A model generated the notes under the pieces. It worked only from the letters and a program-made list of their open reading frames with translations. It made no database searches and was not told the DNA's origin. From Pseudomonadota bacterium (GTDB taxonomy: Bacteria > Pseudomonadota > Gammaproteobacteria > Steroidobacterales > GCA-2729495), in the NCBI GenBank assembly GCA_963204745.1, contig CAUJHF010000067.1, positions 62,001 through 126,000 of the forward strand: DNA of 64,000 nt, given 5' to 3'. The translations under genes were made by a program, and so were the position numbers. Positions 21,629 to 32,889 of the stretch are shown here, piece by piece. Each line of letters starts with the position of its first letter. The stretch's first letter is position 1.

Positions 21629-22579
21629 GTGGAACTGATGCAGTATGTGCTGCGAAAGATGCTGACCGGCATCCCGCTGATTCTGGGCGTTACGCTGGTC
21701 AGCTTCGCGCTGATGGTCTATTTCGGTCCCGACATGACCTACCAGCTGCTCGGCAAGAACCCGACCGCAGAGCAGATCATCGAAGTCCGCCACCAGCTGG
21801 GCTATGACCAGTCCTTTATCCAGCGCTACCTCGCCTATCTGACCGAGCTGATCCGGCTCGATTTCGGCAATTCCTCCAGCGGCGAGCCGGTACGGTCCCT
21901 GCTCGCCAAGACCATACCGGTATCCCTGATCCTGATCCTGCCCGGATTCCTGCTCGGCCATATCCTCGGTGTATTGCTGGCACTGGCAGCCGCGTTCTGG
22001 CGCGGCCGCTGGGCCGACAAGCTGATCATGGCCATTGCCGTGATCGGCATGAGCGTGAGCTTTCTGATCGTCATCATCGCCTTCCAGATCCTGCTGTGCT
22101 CCAGCGACGGGTTGAACCTGTTTCCGGTGCGCGGCTGGAATGTACAGTCCTTGCCGGACTATCTCAGCTATATCGCCGTACCGACCCTGGCGACAACCTT
22201 TGTCGCGTTGGGCTATGAGACGCGTTTCTACCGTTCGGTCTTCGTCGAAGAGATGACCCGCGATTATGTGCGTACGGCCAGGGCATTCGGACTGTCTTCC
22301 CGGCGCATCTTCTTTCGCAGTATCTTCAAGAACTGCCTGATACCGATCATCACGCGCGTCATGTTTTCGATACCGCAGGTCGCGATCGGCGGCAGCCTGC
22401 TGATCGAAAGCTATTTCGGTATTCCCGGCATCGGCAAGGCGACCTATGAGGCGATCATCACCGGCGACCAGCCGGTGCTGAAGGCGGTGGTGAGTCTGAC
22501 CGCGATCCTGTTCGTATTTGTCATGACGCTCAACGACATCCTGTACCGGGCCGTCGATCCACGCGTGTCGTTAAAGTGA
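21629..22579 (+). CDS. Peptide ABC transporter permease (DppB/OppB-like), GTG start
   Basis: LRKMLTGIPLILGVTLVSFALM...YVRTARAFGLSSRRIFFRSIFKNCLIPIIT. Confidence 0.92.
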   Translation: MELMQYVLRKMLTGIPLILGVTLVSFALMVYFGPDMTYQLLGKNPTAEQIIEVRHQLGYDQSFIQRYLAYLTELIRLDFGNSSSGEPVRSLLAKTIPVSLILILPGFLLGHILGVLLALAAAFWRGRWADKLIMAIAVIGMSVSFLIVIIAFQILLCSSDGLNLFPVRGWNVQSLPDYLSYIAVPTLATTFVALGYETRFYRSVFVEEMTRDYVRTARAFGLSSRRIFFRSIFKNCLIPIITRVMFSIPQVAIGGSLLIESYFGIPGIGKATYEAIITGDQPVLKAVVSLTAILFVFVMTLNDILYRAVDPRVSLK

Positions 22580-23466
22580 ATGAATTCTCATCAGTCGCCG
22601 GGGCGCGCGCCGTAAATCGGCGAAACAGTATATGGCGCAAGGTGTTGCGCAAGTTTCTCGCTGACCGGACCGGGGTCGCCGGGCTCGCTGCAGTTCTCGT
22701 CTATTTCGTGGCGGCGCTGGGCGTCTGGTGCGGCTGGTGGGGTACGGACTGGGCCGATCTCGGCGGCAGCAAGTGGGAAGCGGTCTCGGCGGCGCACTGG
22801 TTCGGCACGAACATCATCGGCCAGGATATTTTCTCGCGCGCCATCTACGCGACATCGACCGCGTTTGAAGTCGGTGTTGTCGTGGCGGTGCTGGCCACCA
22901 TCATCGGTGGCGTACTTGGCGCCTTCGCGGGTTTCTTTGCCGGCAGCTGGATCGACGAGCTGCTGCTGTGGGCGATGAACGTACTCGACGCCATTCCTTT
23001 CTACCTGTTTGTCGCTGCGGTGGCCTACTCGCTGGCTGGCAGCCCGTATGCCATGCATGTCGCCATGATCACCTCGTTCTGGATCGGCACCGGTCGGCTG
23101 GTGCGGGGTGAGGTCATCAAACTCCGTAATATGGAGTACATCGAGGCAGCCTATGCCATCGGTCTGTCGCGCTTCATGATCATCTTCCGGCATATCCTGC
23201 CCAACACCTCGCACATCCTGCTCGTGCAGGCTTCGATCGCCTTTGTCAGCGCAATCAAGGCCGAAGTCATCCTGAGCTTTCTGGGTATCGGTATCCGCGA
23301 CGGCATGAGCTGGGGGCTGATGATCGAGGAGAGTACCAAGGAAGTGCTGGCCGGCTTCTACAACAACTTCATCGCCGCTTCGCTGCTGATGTTTGGTCTG
23401 GTGATGGCCTTCAATGCGTTGTCCGATGCGCTGCAGGACGCCATGGACCCGAGGAAGGTGGCGTGA
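22576..23466 (+). CDS. Peptide ABC transporter permease (DppC/OppC-like)
   Basis: [27 protein letters not shown]...[23 protein letters not shown]. Confidence 0.92.
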   Translation: MNEFSSVAGARAVNRRNSIWRKVLRKFLADRTGVAGLAAVLVYFVAALGVWCGWWGTDWADLGGSKWEAVSAAHWFGTNIIGQDIFSRAIYATSTAFEVGVVVAVLATIIGGVLGAFAGFFAGSWIDELLLWAMNVLDAIPFYLFVAAVAYSLAGSPYAMHVAMITSFWIGTGRLVRGEVIKLRNMEYIEAAYAIGLSRFMIIFRHILPNTSHILLVQASIAFVSAIKAEVILSFLGIGIRDGMSWGLMIEESTKEVLAGFYNNFIAASLLMFGLVMAFNALSDALQDAMDPRKVA

Positions 23467-24458
23467 ACGCAGCGGATGCGCCGGCTCCCTTGCTGCGGGT
23501 CAAAGACCTGACGGTGGAATTTCGCACCATGGATGGCATCGTGCGGGCGGTGGATGCGGTGAGCTTCGATATCTGGCCGAACGAGACTGTGGGCCTGGTC
23601 GGTGAGTCGGGTTGTGGCAAGACGGTCACCGGCCTGTCGCTGCTGCGTCTGATCCCATCGCCCCCCGGCCAGATCATCAACGGCAGCATTGAACTGGAAG
23701 GCCTGGATCTGCTCTCACTTGATGCCGGCGACATGGAGAAGCGGAGGGGCAGTGAGATCGCCATGATCTTCCAGGAACCCATGACCTCGCTGAACCCGGT
23801 ATTCACCATCGGCAGCCAGATTACTGAAGTGCTGCGGCGGCACCGGCAGCTATCGCAGCGGCAGGCGCGCGAGCTGGCAGCATCTCTGCTGGCAAAGGTC
23901 AGCATTCCGGATGCCGGGCGTCGCCTCGACGATTATCCGCACCAGCTCTCCGGTGGCATGCGCCAACGCGTGATGATTGCGATGGCGCTGTCCTGCAACC
24001 CGAAGTTGCTGGTTGCCGACGAACCCACGACTGCACTTGATGTCACCACCCAGGCCCAGGTGCTGGACCAGATGCGCGAACTGCAGAATGAGTTTCGCAT
24101 GGCGGTGCTTCTGGTCACGCATGATCTGGGCGTCGTGGCCGAAACCTGCCAGCGGGCGTTGGTGATGTATTGCGGAAGCATCGTTGAAGCGGGCAAGACG
24201 GAGCAGCTCTTTTCGTCCCCGCGTCATCCCTATACGGCGGGGCTGCTTGCCTCGATACCGCGGATACGTGCCGAACGTATCGCGGAGTTGCCGGTGATTC
24301 CCGGCCGCGTGCCTGATCCCGGCAATCTCCCTGCAGGTTGCCGCTTTGCCGGCCGCTGCAGTCATGTACAGTCGCGCTGTCATCAGGAGCGGCCGACCCT
24401 GCGCAGCGTCAACGGTAACGCTGTCGCCTGTCACTACCCGCTGGGCGCTGACATATGA
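23463..24458 (+). CDS. Peptide ABC transporter ATP-binding protein (DppD/OppD-like)
   Basis: [33 protein letters not shown]-terminal oligopeptide-type Cys-rich tail. Confidence 0.94.
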   Translation: MNAADAPAPLLRVKDLTVEFRTMDGIVRAVDAVSFDIWPNETVGLVGESGCGKTVTGLSLLRLIPSPPGQIINGSIELEGLDLLSLDAGDMEKRRGSEIAMIFQEPMTSLNPVFTIGSQITEVLRRHRQLSQRQARELAASLLAKVSIPDAGRRLDDYPHQLSGGMRQRVMIAMALSCNPKLLVADEPTTALDVTTQAQVLDQMRELQNEFRMAVLLVTHDLGVVAETCQRALVMYCGSIVEAGKTEQLFSSPRHPYTAGLLASIPRIRAERIAELPVIPGRVPDPGNLPAGCRFAGRCSHVQSRCHQERPTLRSVNGNAVACHYPLGADI

Positions 24459-25429
24459 ACGCTGAACCATTGGTCCAGGTCCGGGGCCTGAGCAAGTATT
24501 TTCCGATCCATGGAGGCCTCTTTCGGCGCGTCGTTGCCGGGCTGAAAGCGGTCGATGACGTGAGCTTCGTGATTCATGCGGGGCGCACGCTGGGACTGGT
24601 GGGTGAGTCCGGCTGCGGCAAGTCGACGCTTGGGCGGATGCTGCTGCGCCTGCAGGAACCTACGGCCGGCCAGGTGCTGTTTGCGGGCGAGGATCTGACG
24701 CGCCTCGACCGGCGCCAGATGCTCGCGTACCGACAACGGATACAGGCTGTTTTCCAGGACCCCTACGGTTCCCTGAGTCCGCGGCGCACTGTCGGGCAGA
24801 CGGTACGTGAGCCGCTGGACGTGCACCGGGTTGGCACGCCCGGTGATCGCCAGCAACGTGTGGACGAACTGCTCGCTTTCGTGGGCCTGAGTGCGCAGGC
24901 TGCGCATCGCTATCCGCACGAGTTTTCCGGCGGCCAGCGCCAGCGTATCGGCATTGCCCGGGCACTGGCACTGAATCCGCAGTTCCTGGTCGCTGATGAA
25001 CCGGTATCGGCGCTCGATGTATCAGTACAGTCGCAAGTGCTGAATCTCATCGTCCGCCTGCAGCGTGAGCGGGGCATTGCCCTGCTGTTCATCTCGCACG
25101 ACCTGGCGGTCGTGCAACACGTCAGCGATGACATTGGCGTGATGTATCTGGGCCGACTGGTGGAGATCGCGCCGGCCGGGCAGATCCTGACCGCGCCCAG
25201 ACATCCCTATACCGAGGCGCTGATTTCGGCAGTACCGCAGATCGGTCGACGCATGCATTCACGTATCGTTCTGGGCGGTGAAGTCCCCTCAGCGCGTACC
25301 CCCCCCTCTGGCTGCGCCTTTCATCCCCGCTGTCCGCGGGTCATGGCAGTGTGCCGGTCGGTGAGGCCGGTGCTGAAGAAAAACGGCGACGAGGGGAGCG
25401 GCTCGGTGGCCTGCCATCTGTACCCGTAG
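24455..25429 (+). CDS. Peptide ABC transporter ATP-binding protein (DppF/OppF-like)
   Basis: [48 protein letters not shown]. Confidence 0.94.
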   Translation: MNAEPLVQVRGLSKYFPIHGGLFRRVVAGLKAVDDVSFVIHAGRTLGLVGESGCGKSTLGRMLLRLQEPTAGQVLFAGEDLTRLDRRQMLAYRQRIQAVFQDPYGSLSPRRTVGQTVREPLDVHRVGTPGDRQQRVDELLAFVGLSAQAAHRYPHEFSGGQRQRIGIARALALNPQFLVADEPVSALDVSVQSQVLNLIVRLQRERGIALLFISHDLAVVQHVSDDIGVMYLGRLVEIAPAGQILTAPRHPYTEALISAVPQIGRRMHSRIVLGGEVPSARTPPSGCAFHPRCPRVMAVCRSVRPVLKKNGDEGSGSVACHLYP

Positions 25430-25436
25430 CCGCGGG

Positions 25437-26888
25437 TCACGAGCGCCAGAAAGAGGGCGAGAAAAGCACCAGCAGCGTGAACACTTCGAGCCGACCGAAC
25501 AGCATCGCAAGGATGCAGACCCACTTGGCCGGTGCATTGATCTGCGTGAAGTCGGAAACGATCTGCCCGAGCCCCGGACCCATGTTGTTGATGGAACTTG
25601 CCAGTGCGGAAAAAGCCGTGATCTGGTCCAGTCCCGTGCCTACCAGTGCCAGCAGCAGTACGCCGAAGATCAGGATGTAGGCCACACAAAAACCCCAGAC
25701 GGCCTCAATCACCCGCGGGGGCACAACGGACCGGCCCAGACGTATCGGGATCTCGGCGGCAGGATGCACCAGTCGCTGGATTTCACGGCTGCCCTGATTG
25801 AACAGCAACAGCCAGCGCACGACTTTCATGCCGCCGCCAGTTGACCCGGCACAGCCGCCGATGAAGCTGACGAGGATCAGGCTGAGCGGCAAGGCGCCGG
25901 CCCACTGGTCGAAGTTGCCGGCTACGAAGCCGGTACTGGTCATGAAGGACACGAAGTGAAACAGCGCGTAGCGTGCTGAATCGCCCACTGTTGCGTACTG
26001 CTCTGTAAAGATCAGATAGACAGTCCCTGCCAGGGTCAGGCTGCAGAGAATCAGGGCATAGGCGCGGAACTCCGGATCGCTCCAGTAACTGAGCACGCTG
26101 CGGCTGCGCCAGGCGACGAAGTGCAGGGTGAAACTGATACCGCCCAGAAACATGAAAAGTACGGTGATCAGTTCTATCTGCGGACTGTTGAAGTAGCCGA
26201 TGCTGGCATCGTGCGTTGAAAAACCACCCGTCGACAGCGTTGCAAAACTGTGGCAAACGGCGTCAAAGGCACCCATGCCGGCGTACCAGTAAGCGAGGGC
26301 GCAGATTGCCGTCAGGCCAACGTAGATGAGCCACAGGGCTTTGGCCGTTTCTGTGATTCTGGGCGTGAGCTTGCTGTCTTTCATGGGACCTGGTGTCTCG
26401 GCGCGGTACAGCTGCATGCCGCCGACGCCGAGCATGGGCAGGATGGCGACCGCCAGAACGATGATGCCCATGCCACCCAGCCAGTGCAGTTGGGCGCGGT
26501 AGTAGAGGATAGAGCGCGGCAGGCTATCGAGTCCGGTGAGCGCCGTTGAACCCGTAGTTGTAAGCCCCGACACGGTTTCAAAAACCGCATCGGTCAGCGA
26601 CATCTCCGGGAAGTGGGTGAGCAGCAGGGGCAGTGAGCCGAAGCTGCCGAGGCCCAGCCAGAAGACCGCAGCCACCACGAAACCATCGCGCAGCCGCAAC
26701 TCGCGACGGTCATTGCGTGCGGGCAGCCAGCTCAGAAGGCCGACAACAAAGGTGATTGCGAAGGAATAAAAGAAGGCGGTCGTCTGGCCGTCGGCAAAGT
26801 GCACCGAAACTGCGATCGGCGGCATCATCGTGACGCTATAGAGCATCAGCAACAAGCCGAGAATCCGCTGAACTACCCGAAAGTGCAT
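25437..26888 (-). CDS. trkH: TrkH family potassium uptake protein
   Basis: [55 protein letters not shown]. Confidence 0.96.
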   Translation of the reverse strand: MHFRVVQRILGLLLMLYSVTMMPPIAVSVHFADGQTTAFFYSFAITFVVGLLSWLPARNDRRELRLRDGFVVAAVFWLGLGSFGSLPLLLTHFPEMSLTDAVFETVSGLTTTGSTALTGLDSLPRSILYYRAQLHWLGGMGIIVLAVAILPMLGVGGMQLYRAETPGPMKDSKLTPRITETAKALWLIYVGLTAICALAYWYAGMGAFDAVCHSFATLSTGGFSTHDASIGYFNSPQIELITVLFMFLGGISFTLHFVAWRSRSVLSYWSDPEFRAYALILCSLTLAGTVYLIFTEQYATVGDSARYALFHFVSFMTSTGFVAGNFDQWAGALPLSLILVSFIGGCAGSTGGGMKVVRWLLLFNQGSREIQRLVHPAAEIPIRLGRSVVPPRVIEAVWGFCVAYILIFGVLLLALVGTGLDQITAFSALASSINNMGPGLGQIVSDFTQINAPAKWVCILAMLFGRLEVFTLLVLFSPSFWRS

Positions 26889-26922
26889 GCCTTGATCTGC
26901 CGGCTGTACTGCTGCTTCCGGT

Positions 26923-28284
26923 TCAGGTCCGGAACAACCGCTCGACCTGCTGGATCTGCCGGCGGTCGGTCACAAAGAGGATAAGGTGGTCTTCAGCCTG
27001 AACGATCGTATCGTGATGCGCCTCGAGTACTTCGTTGCCGCGCACGATGACGTTGATCGTGGCGCCTTTGGGCAAGGCGATCTCCTCGATTCTGCGGCCC
27101 ACGACGCGTGAGTCTTTCCGGCCATCGTGGGCGATGGCCTCGATGGCCTCGGCCCGGCCGCGCCGCAGGGAGTGGATACGTACCATGCCGGCCTGGCGTA
27201 CGTAGGCCAGCAGCGCGCCGATCGTGATCTGCGGCGGAGAAATACCGACGTCGATGCGTGGCCCTTCCACCAGTTCGGCATAGGATGGACGGTTGATCAG
27301 CGCCATGACTTTTCTGCAGCCCAGACGCTTGGCGAGCATGGCCGACAGGATATTTACTTCCTCGGCATTGGTCAGCGAGACAAATACATCGGTGCCGTCG
27401 ATGTTCTCCTCCAGCAGCAGGCTCTCATCGGCCGCATCGCCTCGCAGCACGATGGCCTTGGCAAGACCCTCGGAGGCGATGCGCGCACGATCCCGCGACC
27501 GTTCGATGATCTTGACCTGGTTGGTCTTTTCGAGCGATTGGGCGACGCGGAAGCCGATATTGCCGGCTCCTGCGATGATGATCTTGCGCACCGGGTCCTC
27601 GAGCTTGCGCAGCTCCCGCATCACGGCACCAATGTCCTGCCGGGCGGCAATGAAGAAGACCTCGTCACCCTCAAGCAGCCGGGTCTTGCCGTCCGGCACG
27701 ATGGCCTCGCCGTCGCGATAAATCGCCGCGATGCGGGTTTCGATACCCGGGATATGGTCGCGAAGCGTGCGGATCTCCTGACCGACGAGGGGCCCGTCGC
27801 GGTGCGCGCGCGCGCCCACCAGCCGCACCTTGCCATCGGCGAAGTCGAGTACCTGAAAAGCACCCGGATAGTGGATCAGCTGCTCGATGTGGCGCGTGAC
27901 CAGCTGTTCGGGACTGATGCACAGGTCCACTGGTATCCGGTCAGCGCCGAACAGTTCCGGTTTGCCGATGTACTCGGCAGAACGCACGCGGGCGATTTTC
28001 GTCGGCGTGCTGAACAGCGTGTAAGCGACCTGGCAGGCAATCATGTTGACTTCATCGCTGCTGGTCAGCGCGATCACCATGTCCATGTTCGCGCAGCCGG
28101 CACGCTCCAGCGTAGCCGGTGAAGCGGCATGACCGAGCACGGTACGGACGTCGAGACGATCCTGCAGATCCCGCAGCACGGTCGGGTTGGAATCGACGAT
28201 GGTGACTTCATTCGCCTCTTCGCGGGCGAGATGGTAGGCGGCTGTGGAGCCGACCTGTCCGGCACCGAGAATGAGGATCTTCAT
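26923..28284 (-). CDS. trkA: Trk system potassium transporter TrkA
   Basis: MKILILGAGQVGSTAAYHLAREEANEVTIVD, duplicated Rossmann/TrkA-C, adjacent to trkH. Confidence 0.96.
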   Translation of the reverse strand: MKILILGAGQVGSTAAYHLAREEANEVTIVDSNPTVLRDLQDRLDVRTVLGHAASPATLERAGCANMDMVIALTSSDEVNMIACQVAYTLFSTPTKIARVRSAEYIGKPELFGADRIPVDLCISPEQLVTRHIEQLIHYPGAFQVLDFADGKVRLVGARAHRDGPLVGQEIRTLRDHIPGIETRIAAIYRDGEAIVPDGKTRLLEGDEVFFIAARQDIGAVMRELRKLEDPVRKIIIAGAGNIGFRVAQSLEKTNQVKIIERSRDRARIASEGLAKAIVLRGDAADESLLLEENIDGTDVFVSLTNAEEVNILSAMLAKRLGCRKVMALINRPSYAELVEGPRIDVGISPPQITIGALLAYVRQAGMVRIHSLRRGRAEAIEAIAHDGRKDSRVVGRRIEEIALPKGATINVIVRGNEVLEAHHDTIVQAEDHLILFVTDRRQIQQVERLFRT

Positions 28285-28348
28285 GGGTGAGCTCGCCAGG
28301 CTGTGCGCGGCTGCGAGTTTAACCGGTTTCGCGGCTTCCCTGCCGGGC

Positions 28349-30532
28349 TCACAGGGTTTCCAGGTTGGCGTATGACATCACCAGCCATTTTGCGCCGGCT
28401 GTCTCGAAGTTGACCTGGATCCGGGCATGCGCCCCGGCTCCCTCAAAGCCCAGCACCACGCCATCGCCGAAGGTCCCGTGCCGCACGCGCTGGCCAAGGC
28501 GGATGCCGAAGCCGGGATCTGCCGGCGGCATGCTGCCGCGCTGATAAACGGGCTGCGACACATGCAGCCGCGGCCGCACCTCCTCGATCAGCTCAGCCGG
28601 AATCTCACTGATGAATCGTGAGGCCTGCCGGAAACTGTCCATCCCGTGCAGTCGCCGCTGCTCTGCATGGGTCAGATAAAGCTCGCTCATCGCCCGGGTA
28701 GTGCCCACGTAGCACAAGCGACGTTCCTCTTCGAGACCATCGCCGTCATTCAGCGAGCGCTGATGCGGGAACAGGCCGTCTTCAAGACCAGTGAGAAAGA
28801 CGACAGGAAACTCCAGGCCCTTGGCGGAGTGCAGCGTCATCAGCTGCACGCAGTCCGTACCGCTGTCTGCCTGAGCATCGCCGGACTCGAGTGCCGCATG
28901 AGAAAGAAAGTCCAGCAGCGGTGGCAGGCTGGCATCGCCATCGTCGGCCGCTGCGTCCGTCGACCGCTCCTCGCTTTCAAAGCTGCGCGCCGCGCTGACC
29001 AGTTCGTCGAGGTTCTCCAGCCGGCCTTCAGCGCGATCGCGCGGCTCCTTCCTGTAATGGCCGATGATTCCGCTGTGCTGAATGACATGATCCACCTGCT
29101 CGTGGAGCGCCAGGTCTGCGGTGTCCCTGGCCATGTTGTCGATGAGCACCAGGAAGGCCGTGATGGCCCGCCCGCTGCGGCCAGTGGCGTCTCCTGCCGC
29201 GACGATCTGCGCTGCACGCCACATGGACAGCGCGTTCGCCTTGGCATATTCGCGGATGGCATCGACCGAGCGGGCGCCGATGCCGCGCGTCGGAACGTTG
29301 ACCACACGCTCGAAGGAGGAGTCGTCATCGTGGTTGGCGAGCAGGCGCAGATAGGCCAGCGCGTCCTTGATCTCGGTACGTTCGAAGAAGCGCTGGCCAC
29401 CGTAGACGCGGTAGGGCATCCCGACGCGCATCAGCATTTCTTCAAAACTGCGCGACTGGGCATTGGAGCGGTACAGCACGGCGATCTCACTGCGGGCGCT
29501 ACCCTGCTGGACGCGATCCTGGATCCGGCCGACGACGAACTCCGCCTCATCCCGCTCGTTATAGGCGCGGTACAGGCGGATTGGCGCGCCGTCGCTGCCG
29601 GCGGTCCAGAGCTCCTTGCCGAGTCGCCCGGTATTGTGGGCGATGATCGCATTGGCGGCACTGAGGATGGTCTTTGTCGAGCGGTAATTCTGTTCGAGCT
29701 TGATGACGCGGGCAGCCGGAAAATCGCGCTGGAACCTGTGCATGTGTTCCTGGCGCGCGCCGCGCCAGCGATAGATTGACTGATCGTCGTCGCCCACCGC
29801 AAAGGGGATGCCCGTGGTGCCGGTCAGCAGCCGCAGCCAGGCGTACTGAATCGTATTGGTGTCCTGAAACTCATCCACCAGGACGTGCTGGAAACGCCGT
29901 CGGTATTGTTCGAGTATTGCCGGATTGTTCTTCCACAGTTCGAACGCCCTGAGCAGCAGTTCGGCGAAGTCCACAACGCCGGCCTTGTCGCAGGCTTCCT
30001 CATAAAGCCGGTACAGGTGGATGAGCTGCCTGCGGGTGGTGTCGCCGTTGTCGCTGAGCTGGCCAGGGCGCAACCCCTCATCCTTGTTGTGATTGATGAA
30101 CCACTGGATTTCGCGCGGTACCCAGGTCGTCTCGTCGAGATCCAGTCCCTTGATCAGGCGGCGAATCACCCGCTGCTGGTCCTCTGCGTCGAGAATCTGG
30201 AAAGCTTCCGCCAACCCGGCTTCACGCCAGTGACGGCGCAGCAGGCGATGGGCCAGCCCGTGAAAGGTTCCGATCCAGAGATGGTTGACCGGCATGTCCA
30301 GCAGGTCATGGATCCGGCTGCGCATCTCGGCGGCAGCCTTGTTGGTAAAAGTGACGGCGAGTATGCCGAGTGGCGATACCTGCTCGACCTGGATCAGCCA
30401 CGCGATCCGGTGTACCAGTACGCGCGTCTTGCCGCTCCCGGCACCGGCCACGACCAGCAGCGGCGACTGCGATGCGGTGACCGCGTCGCGCTGCGCATCG
30501 TTAAGCTGGTCGAGAATCGGAGTGACGTCCAC
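28349..30532 (-). CDS. uvrD: DNA helicase II UvrD, GTG start
   Basis: VDVTPILDQLNDAQRDAVT, VVAGAGSGKTRVLVHRIAWL, VGDDDQSIYRWRGA, LMTLHSAKGLEF. Confidence 0.96.
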   Translation of the reverse strand: MDVTPILDQLNDAQRDAVTASQSPLLVVAGAGSGKTRVLVHRIAWLIQVEQVSPLGILAVTFTNKAAAEMRSRIHDLLDMPVNHLWIGTFHGLAHRLLRRHWREAGLAEAFQILDAEDQQRVIRRLIKGLDLDETTWVPREIQWFINHNKDEGLRPGQLSDNGDTTRRQLIHLYRLYEEACDKAGVVDFAELLLRAFELWKNNPAILEQYRRRFQHVLVDEFQDTNTIQYAWLRLLTGTTGIPFAVGDDDQSIYRWRGARQEHMHRFQRDFPAARVIKLEQNYRSTKTILSAANAIIAHNTGRLGKELWTAGSDGAPIRLYRAYNERDEAEFVVGRIQDRVQQGSARSEIAVLYRSNAQSRSFEEMLMRVGMPYRVYGGQRFFERTEIKDALAYLRLLANHDDDSSFERVVNVPTRGIGARSVDAIREYAKANALSMWRAAQIVAAGDATGRSGRAITAFLVLIDNMARDTADLALHEQVDHVIQHSGIIGHYRKEPRDRAEGRLENLDELVSAARSFESEERSTDAAADDGDASLPPLLDFLSHAALESGDAQADSGTDCVQLMTLHSAKGLEFPVVFLTGLEDGLFPHQRSLNDGDGLEEERRLCYVGTTRAMSELYLTHAEQRRLHGMDSFRQASRFISEIPAELIEEVRPRLHVSQPVYQRGSMPPADPGFGIRLGQRVRHGTFGDGVVLGFEGAGAHARIQVNFETAGAKWLVMSYANLETL

Positions 30533-30535
30533 AAG

Positions 30536-31555
30536 CTATGCCAGGCGCCAGTTCGCCCGGAAAGAGGCGGCGTGGTTCAGGTTGATCACCGCGAGCAGCA
30601 GCAAGGCGGCCATGCCGTTGTGTGCGGTCGCGAGCGCCAGCGGCAGCCCGAACCAGACGATGCCCGTGCCGACCAGTACCTGCAGGGTTACGGCCAGCAG
30701 CACCAGTGTGGCGGCCTGTCGCACCGGTGCCGCAAGGCTGCGCGCGCGAAAGCGCAGGCCGATGAGCAGCAGGGCAGTGAAGGTTGCCACGGCCCCCAGC
30801 CGGTGCGCGAAATGGATGGCAACGCGTGAGGGCGCATCCAGCACGCCGAACTCGTAGTTGATGCCGAGTCCGCGCCACAGCACGAAGCCCTCGCCAAAAT
30901 TGCTTTCTTCCGGCCACCACTCGCCCTGACAGGTCGGGATGTCCGGACAGGCAAGCGCCGCATAGTTCGAACTCGTCCAGCCACCGAGGGCGATCTGCAC
31001 GATCAGGATTGCGAGTCCGCTGACAGCCAGCAGCGAACCCCGGCGGGCAGACGGTGCGCCGGCGATTCCGGTACGGCCCGCCTCCAGCAGCAACCATGTC
31101 AGCAGGCCCAGGGTCGTGAGACCGCCCAGCAGATGGCCCATCACGATCAGCGGCTTGAGCAACAGCGTCACAGTCCACATGCCGAGCAGCCCCTGGAATA
31201 CCACGACGCCCAGCAGTACTGCAGGCAGCACTACCGGCTGGCGGGAGTCGCGCCGGTTCAGCCAGGCGAAGAGGCTGGCCAGCATGATGACCAGGCCCAG
31301 GCTGCTGGCAGCATAGCGGTGAACCATTTCCCGCCAGGCCTTGCCGGCTTCGATCGGTCGCTCCGGCCAGGCCGTCTGCGCTGAACTGCGCACGGCTTCA
31401 TCTGACGGCAGCACCAGATGACCATAACAGCCGGGCCAGTCGGGGCAGCCAAGGCCGGCATCCGAAAGCCGCACATAAGCACCCAGCACGACGACGACCA
31501 GACCGAGGCCGGCGCCGAGCCACAGACAGCGGCGATACCAGGTGGAAAAATTCAT
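30536..31555 (-). CDS. Heme A synthase (COX15/CtaA)
   Basis: GAYVRLSDAGLGCPDWPGCYGH, WREMVHRYAASSLG, QIALGGWTSSNYAALACPDIPTC, IHFAHRLGA. Confidence 0.94.
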   Translation of the reverse strand: MNFSTWYRRCLWLGAGLGLVVVVLGAYVRLSDAGLGCPDWPGCYGHLVLPSDEAVRSSAQTAWPERPIEAGKAWREMVHRYAASSLGLVIMLASLFAWLNRRDSRQPVVLPAVLLGVVVFQGLLGMWTVTLLLKPLIVMGHLLGGLTTLGLLTWLLLEAGRTGIAGAPSARRGSLLAVSGLAILIVQIALGGWTSSNYAALACPDIPTCQGEWWPEESNFGEGFVLWRGLGINYEFGVLDAPSRVAIHFAHRLGAVATFTALLLIGLRFRARSLAAPVRQAATLVLLAVTLQVLVGTGIVWFGLPLALATAHNGMAALLLLAVINLNHAASFRANWRLA

Positions 31556-31564
31556 GCTGCCGTC

Positions 31565-32146
31565 TCAGCCAATCGTGGAGGCCTTGAGCAGCAGGCTCAG
31601 GTCCTTGTGCATGTCTTTCATCGATGTGCCGGCAGGAAAACGCATCATGATATTGCCCAGCGGGTCGACGACAAACACATCCGCTTCGCCGTAACTGCCG
31701 AGTGCTGCCAGCACCGTGCCCCCCGTCGCGGCACCGTCGATCACGATCAGATCCGGGTGTGCGCTGTGCATCAATTCAGCATCGGGCGCCCCGCCGGTGG
31801 TGATGAAGTAACGCTGGACGCGCGACATATCTCTGCCCAGCGCCTGGCGTACCTGGCGGAGCTGGTAGAGGGCCTGCTGGCACTCTCCGGCGCAGCTGCC
31901 GTTGCTCACGTAGAGGAGCGACCATTTGCCGGTGAAAGCGGCTGTCGCACCGTCGGGCAGCGACACCGCATGATCGGCCAGCGATGGCGGGTTCCCGATC
32001 AGGATGCCGTGCGCGACCGATCCCTGCGGCCGCCAGCTGTCACCGCCGTAGTAATACAGATACATGGCGGTAGCGAACGGCCCGACGAACAACAGCGCCA
32101 ACAACACCGGAATCAGTCTTTTGCTGCGTGATCGGATTTCGGGCAT
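31565..32146 (-). CDS. SCO/thioredoxin-fold-like cytochrome oxidase assembly protein (predicted)
   Basis: N-terminal TM anchor; WSLLYVSNGSCAGECQQALYQLRQV (CxxxC) and DPLGNIMMRFPAG; located between COX15 and SURF1 genes. Confidence 0.75.
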   Translation of the reverse strand: MPEIRSRSKRLIPVLLALLFVGPFATAMYLYYYGGDSWRPQGSVAHGILIGNPPSLADHAVSLPDGATAAFTGKWSLLYVSNGSCAGECQQALYQLRQVRQALGRDMSRVQRYFITTGGAPDAELMHSAHPDLIVIDGAATGGTVLAALGSYGEADVFVVDPLGNIMMRFPAGTSMKDMHKDLSLLLKASTIG

Positions 32147-32148
32147 CG

Positions 32149-32889
32149 CTAAAGTGTCCTGAGGTGGCGCCAGGCAAGAATGACAAAAACAAGGACGACA
32201 GTTGTCGCCAGACCGAACCATTGTATGGCGTAGCCGAGGTGCGTTTCCGGTCTCATCAGTGCGGGCTGCCACTCACGCAGAAAGCCGTCCGCCTCACCCG
32301 GATTCAATAGCAGCTGAAAGTCACGCAAGGGGTAGCCGGTCTGGGCGGAAATCTCTTCAGTGGTCGGGAACAACAGCCGCCGTGGCCAGGGCAAACCGGT
32401 GTAGTCCGTCGCCGGTACCAGTCGCAATGCAGGCCGCGGCAAGCGGTCGATCCGGCCGGTGACCATCCGCGGCTGGCTGGATACGTCGATGTTCGGCAAC
32501 ACCCTGCGGTCGCCGTCGGCCGGTACCCAGCCCCGGTTCACCAGCAGGCTGCCCCCGGCGGTGATGAACGGCGTGAGCACATGGTAGCCGGGTCGCCCCG
32601 CATGGCTCATGTTATCGAGCAGCAGTTGATGGTCGGCGTCGAAATGCCCCTGTAGCCGGAGCAACTGGTAGCGTTGCTCCGTAGCATCGACTCCGCTCAG
32701 TCCCTCGCGCACTGTTTCAGTCGTGCCCTGTGCGTAAGCAGCAAAGAGGGTGCGCTTTTCTTCAGCGCGTCCGAGCTGCCAGATGCCGAGACTGCTGAAA
32801 AGGGCGGTCGAAATCAGCGTGAGCAGGATTGCCCAAACCGGTATGCTTCTGGCCCTGGACTTCTGCTGCCGACCCGGATCGATGATCAA
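32149..32889 (-). CDS. SURF1 family cytochrome oxidase biogenesis protein (start uncertain; TTG at 32889 proposed)
   Basis: SSLGIWQLGRAEEKR, LLLDNMSHAGRPGYHVLTPF, LLVNRGWVPA. Confidence 0.88.
   Translation of the reverse strand: MIIDPGRQQKSRARSIPVWAILLTLISTALFSSLGIWQLGRAEEKRTLFAAYAQGTTETVREGLSGVDATEQRYQLLRLQGHFDADHQLLLDNMSHAGRPGYHVLTPFITAGGSLLVNRGWVPADGDRRVLPNIDVSSQPRMVTGRIDRLPRPALRLVPATDYTGLPWPRRLLFPTTEEISAQTGYPLRDFQLLLNPGEADGFLREWQPALMRPETHLGYAIQWFGLATTVVLVFVILAWRHLRTL

Noticed and set aside
27805-27816. Alternating CG run (gcgcgcgcgcgc) in trkA
   Set aside because: Short and explained by Arg/Ala codon usage; no evidence for a Z-DNA or regulatory role.
27127-28122. 331-aa + strand ORF
   Set aside because: Antisense to trkA; shadow ORF.
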